From Rhizobiales bacterium IMCC20636 (GTDB lineage Bacteria; Pseudomonadota; Alphaproteobacteria; Rhizobiales; GCA-2746425), in NCBI GenBank assembly GCA_016865015.1, contig CP018226.1, positions 1,271,001 to 1,335,000 of the forward strand: a stretch of 64,000 nt of DNA, read 5' to 3'. Each line of letters opens with the position of its first letter. Positions within the stretch are counted from its first letter, which is position 1. Below, in pieces: positions 56,513-64,000 of this stretch. A program made the position numbers and the translations under genes. The notes beneath the pieces were generated by a model. It was not told the DNA's origin, did no database searches, and saw only the letters and a list, made by a program, of their open reading frames with translations.

Positions 56513-57892
56513 TCAGTCGATTGGCAGGCCGCTTGGGACGGATTTGGGAACGCCGAGTCTGCCGGGAACCGCAGCCAAGTCAGTGAGCGCTTTCAGAAAG
56601 GCCACCAGAGCATCAACCTCCTCGTCATCGAGGGCAATTGGTTTCAAGACATTTGCTTTGACAATGCGGCTCCGTTCCCGGCGGTCCTGCATGATAAATC
56701 CGTCTTCTCTGGATAGCCTTGGATGGTCGGGGAGGTGGACTGATTTCAGGGAGAAGTGCTCAAAGCCTGCAACCGGGTCGAGATGATGGCGGACCACGCC
56801 CTCCAGCGTCGTATAGGCGCCGGAATGTCCGTAAGGCGCGGTCAGGGCCACATTGCGCAGGCTGGGTGTGCGGAATTTGTAGCGGTCCTCTATCAGATTT
56901 GTGGCTCCGGCCCGACCCCGGTCATGGCGTATGGCTTCGAGCCTTGCGACCCGGCCTGGCCCGATCTGGGGCATTGCAATGGCGTGGAATTCCTGGTCCG
57001 TGAGAAAGGGGCCGCTGTGGCAGGAGGCGCAATTCGCCTTGCCGTAAAACAAGCCCAGCCCGGTCTGTTGCTGTCCTGTCAGTGCCTGCCGGTCGCCAGT
57101 CAGATAGTGATCAAACGGGCTTCGAGAACTGCGCCATTCCGCATTTACAAAATCTCCAACGGCATTCGCATAATGGACAATCCTGATGTCCTTGGCGGAT
57201 TGGATTTCGGGAAATGCAGTCTGAAACAGGGACACATAAGTGTCGTTCTGGCGCAAACGCTGCTCAACCCTTGACCAAACATCTTTCCAGGGATTTCCAT
57301 AGATATCCTCAAGGGCACGCCCAAGGTCGTTTTCAGAGCCCTGACCGGCCATTTCGACCTCTGATGTCAGAGGGAACAACGCTTGTGCTGCGATGATTGT
57401 GGTGAGGCCGATTGGGGTGTCTTCATCTGCCGGCGTATCAAAACCAGACGGATCCTTTTCGTCTATCTCAAGACGTCCGTCATGGAACAGAGATGTGAAT
57501 TCCCGTGCGCCAAGATTGAAAAGCGCCGGAGAGTTTCGGGGGACCCGCCGCCGGATCAGATCCCTGCCGGACCCGACGCTGCGATTTCTTCCCGTTCCCG
57601 TGCCGCCTTCTCCAATGCCGAGAGAGAGGCCGTCTGCACCGGCAAAATCCGGGTGGTGGCAGGTCGCGCAAGAAATATTCCGGTTGCCGGAAATGAGCGG
57701 GTCATAAAAGAGTTTCTGGCCGAGAAGCGCCCGGGTCTTATCATAGGGGTGATAGAGGTCTGACGTGATCGGGACTGGCAGATCTTTTATGACTGTCTGT
57801 TCAGCCAGTGACGGTCCGGTCGCAGCCAATGCAATGAAACAAGAGGCAAGACAAGCAGCCAAAATGGCTTTTCTAGAAGTCTCGACATGCAT
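56513..57892 (-). CDS. Di-haem cytochrome c peroxidase family protein
   Basis: The 459-aa protein has a signal peptide (about 1-31) and two c-type haem sites, CATCH (75-79) and CASCH (288-292), the pattern of bacterial CcpA/MauG. The N-terminal segment LGQKLFYDPLISGNRNISCATCHHP and the C-terminal KFRTPSLRNVALTAPYGHSG are family hallmarks. It should reduce hydrogen peroxide with electrons from a cytochrome, or act MauG-like. It is on its own: no obvious electron donor or MauG substrate gene is near. The start could be GTG at 57913 instead. Confidence 0.9.
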   Translation of the reverse strand: MHVETSRKAILAACLASCFIALAATGPSLAEQTVIKDLPVPITSDLYHPYDKTRALLGQKLFYDPLISGNRNISCATCHHPDFAGADGLSLGIGEGGTGTGRNRSVGSGRDLIRRRVPRNSPALFNLGAREFTSLFHDGRLEIDEKDPSGFDTPADEDTPIGLTTIIAAQALFPLTSEVEMAGQGSENDLGRALEDIYGNPWKDVWSRVEQRLRQNDTYVSLFQTAFPEIQSAKDIRIVHYANAVGDFVNAEWRSSRSPFDHYLTGDRQALTGQQQTGLGLFYGKANCASCHSGPFLTDQEFHAIAMPQIGPGRVARLEAIRHDRGRAGATNLIEDRYKFRTPSLRNVALTAPYGHSGAYTTLEGVVRHHLDPVAGFEHFSLKSVHLPDHPRLSREDGFIMQDRRERSRIVKANVLKPIALDDEEVDALVAFLKALTDLAAVPGRLGVPKSVPSGLPID

Positions 57893-57927
57893 GGAACTTG
57901 CCCATTGTGACACGTTCAGCGCACCAT

Positions 57928-59487
57928 TCAGGAAGACGCAGATGCCGCCTTGATGCGGCGCGCTTTCTTTCCAAACTTGATGATCTTCTTCCGGTTTTTT
58001 GCCGCTGCAATATTGTCCTTTGGTGACCCTTGAGTTGAACTCAAGGCTGCGTTGTCGGACGCTGCTCCATTCACCTCGGTACCGTCAACAGCCGCCGATT
58101 TGGCGCCGTTATGTTTGATATTCAGCTTGCCATTATATTGGACCGGACCGGATTTGACCTTGCTGTTGGCCCCGGAAGACGCTGGGCCCTTATTGCTTCT
58201 GGAAACAGCAGCGATAAGACCTGCAAAACCAGATTTCCTGGATTTTGACGGCTTGTCCTGTTTCACACGTTTGGCTGAAACAACGGGTATATACGCTGGT
58301 CCTTCGCCGGATTTTTCAGCTGCGTTGGCAGAAACACTCGGCTTATTGCTGTCGCTCTTCTGATGCTCATCGCCGGTGATGGGTATCGTAGTTGCCATGG
58401 TCACGGTGGATTGTGGCGCGGATTGTGGTTCGGATTGTTCTGGCGGCTTTACTGGAGCCGCAATCGTTTCTGCCTGAAGGCTTGCCGAGTTGTTGATCTG
58501 TGGTGTTGGTTCGCTCTGCGTTGCATCGGCGTCTTGCGGTTGTTTGGAATCATCCGTCGTCACCGCACGCTCAACAGGAAATTTGGCAACATTCGTGCTG
58601 TACGCTTCCGGCGTTGCGTTTCTGGCAACTTCCCGTTCGGTCTCAACCGGTTTGGGATCTGCGGATTGGCGCTCCGCTGCCGGTTTCAGAAATGCTGGAA
58701 TGACGGTCATGGCGGCGACAGTCTCGGCGTGACGCTTTTCAGGTGCCGCCTCTTCCGGCTTTGGCTTTGGGGGTGCCACGTCTGCAATCGCTGGCTTGTA
58801 TGCAACTGGCGGCCTTGTAACAACCGGGGCTGTCGGCACAATGGCAGCGGGAGGGGGGGCACTTTTGACAAAGGCACTGACATCCTCGGCAAGAGCCTTC
58901 AGTTCTTTTCTCAGGCTCAGTTCTTCAAGAGACGGCATATGCCGTTCCATTTCAGCGACCCGGGATTGGGAATTGTTGAGCTCTGTCTGAATGGCGACCA
59001 TACGAACATTGGCGGCGGTTTTTTCGGCCCGCAATTCCTCAACCTCATCTTCAAGCTCGAAAAGCCGTTTCTTGTCCTGACCTGTCATGGTCTTGAGAGC
59101 AGATTTTGCGATTTCTTTCTGCTTCTCCAAATTGACTTCGGCGCTGCTGAGACTCTTTTTGAGGCCCGCATATTCGGTTTTGAGTTTTTCGAATTCCTGT
59201 TCGACGCGCTCGGCAAATATCCGCCATTTCTCGGCTGTCACGAGGTGTTGTTGGGATTCCACCTGCAATTGATCAGCCCGCTTTTCCTGTCTGTTCAGTT
59301 CGACAGCAAAGCGTGCGCGCATCTGGTCTTTCTGAGCGGTGATTTCAGACAGGGACACCGGTGCCTGGCGTTCCAATTCGTGAATAGCCAAGCGTCTTGC
59401 CCGACCTGACACAATCGGCAGAATGACGAACAGAAGCAGGCTTACGCACAAAGCACCCAATGCGAAATAAAGCGCGGCTTCAATCAT
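57928..59487 (-). CDS. Membrane-anchored coiled-coil protein, unknown function
   Basis: This 519-aa protein begins with a membrane segment (MIEAALYFALGALCVSLLLFVI), then a conserved stretch (HELERQAPVSLSEITAQKDQMRARFAVELN) typical of rhizobial hypothetical proteins, then a long coiled coil to about residue 200. Residues 200-519 are low-complexity (Pro/Ala/Lys/Ser) and probably disordered. The tail is basic and ends with KKARRIKAASASS. It lies 30 bp downstream of eipA on the same strand and may be co-expressed. A structural role at the envelope is possible. Confidence 0.75.
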   Translation of the reverse strand: MIEAALYFALGALCVSLLLFVILPIVSGRARRLAIHELERQAPVSLSEITAQKDQMRARFAVELNRQEKRADQLQVESQQHLVTAEKWRIFAERVEQEFEKLKTEYAGLKKSLSSAEVNLEKQKEIAKSALKTMTGQDKKRLFELEDEVEELRAEKTAANVRMVAIQTELNNSQSRVAEMERHMPSLEELSLRKELKALAEDVSAFVKSAPPPAAIVPTAPVVTRPPVAYKPAIADVAPPKPKPEEAAPEKRHAETVAAMTVIPAFLKPAAERQSADPKPVETEREVARNATPEAYSTNVAKFPVERAVTTDDSKQPQDADATQSEPTPQINNSASLQAETIAAPVKPPEQSEPQSAPQSTVTMATTIPITGDEHQKSDSNKPSVSANAAEKSGEGPAYIPVVSAKRVKQDKPSKSRKSGFAGLIAAVSRSNKGPASSGANSKVKSGPVQYNGKLNIKHNGAKSAAVDGTEVNGAASDNAALSSTQGSPKDNIAAAKNRKKIIKFGKKARRIKAASASS

Positions 59488-59517
59488 GTTGCAATCCTAA
59501 TCAGTCAGGTGTGGAAC

Positions 59518-60144
59518 TTAGAACGGATTCCAAGTTGCCTTTGGTGTAAACTTCAGATAGCCGACATTCAAGCCAAGCCGTGCACCAATGCCCGCTCTAA
59601 CCGGTACCATGATGATATTATTGTTCGCCATGACCATCATTCCAACGCCTCCAACAACATAAGCGGATCCGTTGACACCGACAAATCTCTGATAGGCGTG
59701 GTCCACCGTCGGCAAATTATACACCAACATCATCACGCGTGAAGCGTTGCCGCCAAAATCCCAACCAATTGACGGGCCCTGGAAGAAAACCTTGTGGTCG
59801 CCTGCACCTTTTGTGTACATCAGACCTTCGCCATAAATCAGCCCCCCGATAATGGCACCAGAGCCTTCTTCTCCCAGAATGTAAGCATTCGGAAGGCCAT
59901 AGCTCTGAAACGCGCGCTCCACCACGCTGGCGAGGCCGCCGGAAACATCACCAAAGAACTGATGTCCGGCATTCAGAATTTCATTGGACGAGTATGTTTC
60001 TGAAAGTGGCGTATTTGATTGCGCTACGGCGTTTGACCCGCCAACAGCAACTGGCAGAAGGTAAAAGACGGACAGGCCCAAAATGACCGCCGCCCAGGCC
60101 GCCCGGATTGATGGCCATGAAGGAATTTGAAAGCGCGATTGCAT
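59518..60144 (-). CDS. eipA: EipA family envelope integrity protein (DUF1134)
   Basis: This is a periplasmic protein of the DUF1134 family. In Brucella, EipA (a conserved periplasmic beta-barrel-like protein) supports envelope integrity and virulence. The ATG at 60144 has GGAG eight bases upstream and gives a signal peptide (about 1-40). The mature part contains QFFGDVSGGLASVVERAFQSYG, GEEGSGAIIGGLIYGEG and GASYVVGGVGMMV-like segments typical of the family. 208 aa. Symbol given by homology; function is inferred from the Brucella protein. Confidence 0.87.
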   Translation of the reverse strand: MQSRFQIPSWPSIRAAWAAVILGLSVFYLLPVAVGGSNAVAQSNTPLSETYSSNEILNAGHQFFGDVSGGLASVVERAFQSYGLPNAYILGEEGSGAIIGGLIYGEGLMYTKGAGDHKVFFQGPSIGWDFGGNASRVMMLVYNLPTVDHAYQRFVGVNGSAYVVGGVGMMVMANNNIIMVPVRAGIGARLGLNVGYLKFTPKATWNPF

Positions 60145-60633
60145 AAGTTGGTCTCCGTTATCTGTGGTACTTTTATAAAGGGATAAAGTGTCTGGCGATA
60201 GCCCATGAAACCAGTCCCTGTGGGAAACATTGCGGTGTGGAACCATGATTTCAGATCAATCTCCATTTGCTGGTGGCTGAACGCAATCGGGAGATCAAAC
60301 CGGGGTTGGGTGAAAAGCTCCATTCCTGCTTCACAGGTTTTGAAAAGGCATCCAGTCCAACCTTCAATTTGATCATGGCAATTGGACTTTTCATGTACTG
60401 TTCTTTTGGAAACAGTGTGCTCCCAACACGGACAAAAATCGCATTCTGGAATTCAATCTCCCTATCAAGTCCGGATGACAATCTATCTTGTGCATGTGGC
60501 AAGCTTGGGGCGGAGAAGATCAAAAAAACAGATTTTGCCAGGCTGACGCCGGATGGACAGGTAATGACAGTCGATTGATCAACAGATTACCAGTATTAAC
60601 AGGCTGTTATCTATCTTTCGATAGACTTCAACC
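60145..60633. other. 489-bp intergenic region, no gene recognised
   Basis: Open frames exist on both strands (about 90-100 codons) but each lacks a ribosome site and a recognisable sequence. This must contain the divergent promoters of eipA and the YHS-domain gene. A small dyad CTATC-4-GATAG lies just before the latter (about 60609-60622). Confidence 0.45.
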
Positions 60634-61188
60634 ATGAATAGACGTGGTCATATCAAGGCGTTCGCACAGAGTAGATTGTTGCGTATTTTGATGGCAGTGA
60701 CACTATGTTTTCTGCCGCTTTGGAATGGCATGTCAGCAGCTCAGGAGACTTTACCTTCCGGCCTCAGTCATGATTATGCGCCATCCGGTTTTCTGTCCGA
60801 GACCATTGTCAAAGATCAATTTACCGGTCTGGCATTGGGGGGGATCGATCCACTGAGTTATTTTGTCAAAGGCCAACCTGAATTGGGAATGCCCGAACAC
60901 GACCTTACCTATTCCGGCGCTTTGTGGTGGTTTTCCAATATTGGCAACAAGGCTGCTTTTCTGGACGCGCCGGATATCTACATGCCGCAGTTTGGTGGCT
61001 ATGGGGCGATGACCATTGCAAGGGGTTACTTGGCAGAAGGACGCCCGCAAATCTGGTTGCTGCAGGATGACAAACTGCTTCTGTTTCACAGCCATGCAAA
61101 CAGAGTTGCGTGGCAGCAAAATCCTGGGGAGCTGATGCAAAGGGCTCTTGAAGAATGGCCGATCCTGATCAAGAAACTGGTTCCATGA
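60634..61188 (+). CDS. Exported YHS-domain protein
   Basis: The 184-aa protein has a signal peptide (about 1-36, ending GMSAAQ) and a YHS-like domain: LGGIDPLSYFVKGQPELG, then YSGALWWFSNIGNKAAFLDAPDIYMPQFGGYGA. In metal-binding YHS domains the GGY is followed by Cys; here it is Gly-Ala, so metal binding is doubtful. The family is common but undefined in rhizobial genomes. The start at 60634 has no clear ribosome site. Confidence 0.78.
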   Translation: MNRRGHIKAFAQSRLLRILMAVTLCFLPLWNGMSAAQETLPSGLSHDYAPSGFLSETIVKDQFTGLALGGIDPLSYFVKGQPELGMPEHDLTYSGALWWFSNIGNKAAFLDAPDIYMPQFGGYGAMTIARGYLAEGRPQIWLLQDDKLLLFHSHANRVAWQQNPGELMQRALEEWPILIKKLVP

Positions 61189-61294
61189 TCTGGTGCAGGG
61201 TTGGATTGGTATTTAACGCAGCTTATACAAGCAACGTTTTTTGAATGTTTCGAATCAATACGCAGAATAGTCTGCGCAAATAGTGGGTTTACTT

Positions 61295-61915
61295 ATGTCC
61301 AATCTTTCAGCTCTCGATCTGGCAGCTTTGCTTTGCAGCCGTGTTTGTCATGATGTTGTTGGCTCTGTGGGGGCCATTGCCAATGGTCTGGAAGTGCTGG
61401 ACGAAGAAAAAGATCCGGAAATGCTGAAATTTGCCGGAGAACTGGTTCGCAAAAGCGCCGCCCAGGCTTCCGCCAAATTGACATTTTCCCGAATTGCGTT
61501 TGGTGCGGCAGGCTCCGCAGGTGCTGAAATCGACCTTGATGATGCCCGCGACAAGGCGGAATTATTGATGGGCTTTGAAAAAGCAAATCTCATATGGGAA
61601 ATGCCGAGGGCCATTCGCCCCAAAAACGAAGTCAAACTTCTGCTGAACCTCATTCTGGTTGGACTGTCAGTCATTCCGCGCGGTGGAGACATGACGGTCA
61701 CTGCGGAAGGTGAAAAGGGCTTGAGACTTGTGTGCGTTGGGCGGGCGGCCCGTATCCCCGGGCATGCGGACTGGTTTGAGACTCTGCCTGAAACACTTGA
61801 TGGGGTGGATGCACACGCTGTCCAGCCGATTTACGCTGCGTTGCTGGCAGATGCCTGCGGCATGCGCGTGACGTTCGCGCTGGATGGCGAACAGGTTGAT
61901 ATTGTTGCCAGTTGA
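61295..61915 (+). CDS. chpT: Histidine phosphotransferase ChpT
   Basis: ChpT passes phosphate from the hybrid kinase CckA to CtrA and CpdR, controlling the alphaproteobacterial cell cycle. The 206-aa protein opens with the helix-containing phosphoacceptor CSRVCHDVVGSVGAIANGLE (H19) and ends with a degenerate ATPase-like domain (GRAARIPGHADWFETL; DAHAVQPIYAALLADACG) that lacks ATP-binding boxes. A small dyad CGCAGA-4-TCTGCG lies at 61261-61276 upstream. The neighbour is a CheA-like kinase on the same strand 193 bp away. Confidence 0.93.
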   Translation: MSNLSALDLAALLCSRVCHDVVGSVGAIANGLEVLDEEKDPEMLKFAGELVRKSAAQASAKLTFSRIAFGAAGSAGAEIDLDDARDKAELLMGFEKANLIWEMPRAIRPKNEVKLLLNLILVGLSVIPRGGDMTVTAEGEKGLRLVCVGRAARIPGHADWFETLPETLDGVDAHAVQPIYAALLADACGMRVTFALDGEQVDIVAS

Positions 61916-61966
61916 TCCCGGATGTCAGAGCATTCTGGACATAATAACGCGCCCACAGGCCGTAAA

Positions 61967-61981
61967 TTAGCTCTTTCTTAA
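61967..61981 (+). promoter_or_regulatory. Near-consensus CtrA-type box before CheA-like gene
   Basis: TTAG-N7-TTAA lies about 128 bp before the CheA-like start, one base from the TTAA-N7-TTAA consensus. This is a low-confidence site suggested by its location beside chpT. Confidence 0.3.
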
Positions 61982-62108
61982 TAGTGATTTCCTCGATTTC
62001 ACCAATCAAGGTCCGGATCGGGCGGCTGAGGTGTGGATTTCAGCGGATATTAAGGAATTTGTCGTTCACTCTGTCAGTATTTCGCGGGTGTTTGTCGAGG
62101 AAATTGAT

Positions 62109-63953
62109 ATGGACGATGTCCTCAAGGATTTTTTGACGGAAAGTCATGAATGCCTCGATCTGATAGATGCGGGGCTGATCGATTTTGGGCAGGATTCTGC
62201 CAACAACGAACTGCTTGATCATATTTTTCGTCTCGTTCACACGATGAAGGGAACATGCGGTTTTCTCAATCTGTCACGGTTGGAAGCCGTGTCGCATGCA
62301 TCGGAATCACTGATTTACAGTTTCCGTCTCGGCGCTGCTGTGACGCCTGATGCCATGGATTTGATTCTGGAGGCCATCCAGAAGATCAAAGTTCTGTTAG
62401 ATGGCGTGGCAGCCAGCGCCGGCGTTGAACCGATTGGTGATGACAATCTGCTTGTTGAAAATCTGGAAAATATGGCAGCCCGTGGATTAGAAGCGGCCAA
62501 CGGGTCTGGTGCCCCTATCAGCCAAAGAGCGCTGACACAGGATGATCTGGACCGTATGTTCGATCACGCCTCCGATGCGGTATTACCGGACGCACCAGTT
62601 AGAAAGGCTGCTCTGCCTAGTTCAAAACCAGCCACAGATGCACGGATCGCGGATGATGCTGCTTCGCAGTTAAATCTCGACGTAAAGGTTGCCTTGCTGG
62701 AAGAGCTTGTGTCGAACGTGACCGATCTGATCGCCACGCGTGCCCAATTGCTGGAGATTGCCCGCCGGTCTGATGATTACGAGTTGAAAAAATCCGTCAA
62801 CCATCTGGCAGCTATTGCATCCCGGCTTCAGAAAATTGTGGTTGAAGCACGTGTGCAACCGATTGGCAGTGCATGGCAACAGCTGGACCCCATGCTGCGT
62901 GATCTTGCTGCCAAACTGGACAAGAACATCGCGCTGGTGCTGGATGGTGAAGACATCGAAGTCGATCGCCAGATCATAGATCTGATCAAAGCCCCGCTGG
63001 CTCATATTGTTCGCAATTGCGCTGATCACGGTCTGGAAGCGCCCGATATGCGGCTTGCTTCAGGAAAACTGGCGTTGGGAACGATCGGTGTAACAGCCGC
63101 TCGCGAAGGCTCCGACATCGTCATCGAGGTTCTGGATGATGGTCTGGGCCTGGATGTGCACAAGATAAAAAGCAAGGCGCTTGCCTGCGGTCTCATCAAT
63201 GACGATGAGTTTGCAAACATGAATGATATGCAGGCAGCCCAACTGATTTTCGAACCGGGATTGTCAACCCGTGACACTGTCACACGGCTCTCCGGCCGCG
63301 GCTACGGGCTGGATGTTGCGCGCACGTCCATTGAGAAAACAGGCGGTTCGATAAGAGTCTATTCCGTCAAGGGTGAAGGCACCGTCTTCGTCATCAGAAT
63401 TCCTGTCACGCCGGCTCAATTTTCTTCTTTGATTCTTTCACGAGCGAAGGATTATGAAAAGATTCTGGTGCAAAAGCCTCAGCTCGATGCAGGCGAGGCT
63501 TCATCCACTGCTCCTTCTTCCCCGGTTGTGACCAATCCTCAAATACAAGAACCTGTGGTTGCTTCGGGCAGAGATACGAAAATTCTGTACCTGGAAGACA
63601 ACTCGTTCTTCAGATCAATGCTGATCCCGATTATGGAAGCAGGCGGTTACAAGGTGACGGTCGCTGCAAGCGTTGCGGAAGCATTAGCACGACTGGAGGA
63701 GGATGCGCGGTATCTTGCTGTCGTGTGTGATCTGGATATGCCGGACAAGGCAGGCTTCCTGTTTGCCAAAATGATGAAGGACAATATGAAGTGGGCCAAA
63801 ATTCAATTGGTCGCCGTGTCCTCGCTTGCGACGTCACTGTCCAGAAACAGGGCACGGGAAGCAGGTTTTGATCATTGTCTTGCAAAGTTTGATCGCAATG
63901 GCCTGTTGTCGTGCCTCAACAAGATTACTTACGCGTTCAAGATTGCGGCCTGA
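62109..63953 (+). CDS. CheA-like histidine kinase with C-terminal receiver, lacking CheW domain
   Basis: The 614-aa protein has an N-terminal HPt domain with phosphoaccepting H44 (VHTMKGTCGF), a CheA-type dimerisation region (LLEELVSNVTDLIATRAQL), a HATPase domain with HIVRNCADHGLE, LDDGLGLD and LSGRGYGLDVARTS, then a short linker and a receiver domain (about 491-614) with phospho-Asp D541 (VVCDLDMP) and Lys593. No CheW domain follows the ATPase. GAGGA seven bases upstream fixes the ATG at 62109. It sits directly downstream of chpT and has no chemotaxis genes around it, so a CtrA-pathway or other non-chemotaxis role is more likely. Confidence 0.88.
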   Translation: MDDVLKDFLTESHECLDLIDAGLIDFGQDSANNELLDHIFRLVHTMKGTCGFLNLSRLEAVSHASESLIYSFRLGAAVTPDAMDLILEAIQKIKVLLDGVAASAGVEPIGDDNLLVENLENMAARGLEAANGSGAPISQRALTQDDLDRMFDHASDAVLPDAPVRKAALPSSKPATDARIADDAASQLNLDVKVALLEELVSNVTDLIATRAQLLEIARRSDDYELKKSVNHLAAIASRLQKIVVEARVQPIGSAWQQLDPMLRDLAAKLDKNIALVLDGEDIEVDRQIIDLIKAPLAHIVRNCADHGLEAPDMRLASGKLALGTIGVTAAREGSDIVIEVLDDGLGLDVHKIKSKALACGLINDDEFANMNDMQAAQLIFEPGLSTRDTVTRLSGRGYGLDVARTSIEKTGGSIRVYSVKGEGTVFVIRIPVTPAQFSSLILSRAKDYEKILVQKPQLDAGEASSTAPSSPVVTNPQIQEPVVASGRDTKILYLEDNSFFRSMLIPIMEAGGYKVTVAASVAEALARLEEDARYLAVVCDLDMPDKAGFLFAKMMKDNMKWAKIQLVAVSSLATSLSRNRAREAGFDHCLAKFDRNGLLSCLNKITYAFKIAA

Positions 63954-64000
63954 AAGCGCTGGCAACTGGTATGAGGCACTCATCTGCGGCCCAGTACGAA
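63954..64000. other. Short end of window
   Basis: 47 bases follow the CheA-like stop; nothing recognisable. Confidence 0.4.

Noticed and set aside
58363-59409. Plus-strand open frame of 348 codons opposite the coiled-coil membrane protein
   Set aside because: The minus-strand gene has a clear membrane anchor and coiled coil; the plus frame is Cys/Phe/Arg-rich noise.
60251-60578. Opposing frames of about 90-103 codons in the eipA-YHS gap
   Set aside because: Each lacks a ribosome site and recognisable sequence; the region is needed for two divergent promoters.

Overview
The window looks like a core-chromosome segment of an alphaproteobacterium, most likely Hyphomicrobiales (Rhizobiales). The evidence is the gene content: FlaF/FlbT flagellin control, a DUF1013 (TrcR-type) regulator, DUF1192, ChpT, an EipA/DUF1134 envelope protein, Omp25/31-type small porins, a serC leader RNA and a short alphaproteobacterial RpoH. 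I saw no tRNA, rRNA, CRISPR array, insertion sequence or prophage.

Layout. 1-8.3 kb is a flagellar block: flgE (5' end cut by the window edge), flgK and flgL on plus, then flaF, flbT and a large flagellin on minus. 8.5-15.3 kb is mixed metabolism: a TauE/SafE exporter, propionyl-CoA synthetase, an SDR, a ParA-type ATPase, DUF1013 and a quinone oxidoreductase. 15.3-18 kb holds an autotransporter-like surface protein in a loose region. 18.1-29.4 kb is a dense plus-strand cluster: DUF1192, ruvA, ruvB, ybgC, tolQRAB, pal, cpoB, tilS, ftsH, with glmM following after a small porin and a nucleoside hydrolase.

33.2-38.6 kb is an accessory-like stretch: an FGE-type oxidase, an EamA transporter, a small porin behind a perfect CtrA-type box, a secreted protein made of two unrecognised repeats, a small secreted Cys protein and a membrane diguanylate cyclase. 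38.9-48 kb holds serC (with a leader that can fold in alternative ways over its ribosome site), serA, amtB, glnK, a second EamA transporter, purA and a Pro/Arg-rich membrane protein. 48.0-50.0 kb is a TPP riboswitch driving thiX-thiY, with no ATPase gene next to it. 50-61 kb has a thioredoxin-fold protein, a Glyoxalase_8-type protein, a Tat-exported metallo-hydrolase, a HAD phosphatase, rpoH, rluD, an EF-hand protein, a di-haem peroxidase, a coiled-coil membrane protein and eipA. The window ends with chpT and a CheA-like kinase that lacks CheW and carries a receiver domain.

How the genes fit together. Envelope maintenance dominates (Tol-Pal, EipA, FtsH, GlmM, small porins). A CtrA theme recurs: ChpT, the CheA-receiver hybrid beside it, and CtrA-type boxes at a porin and near the flagellin and hybrid-kinase genes. 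I did not find a convincing new multigene system. The best leads are the serC leader switch, the CheA-receiver hybrid beside chpT, the orphan FGE and the repeat-built secreted protein.
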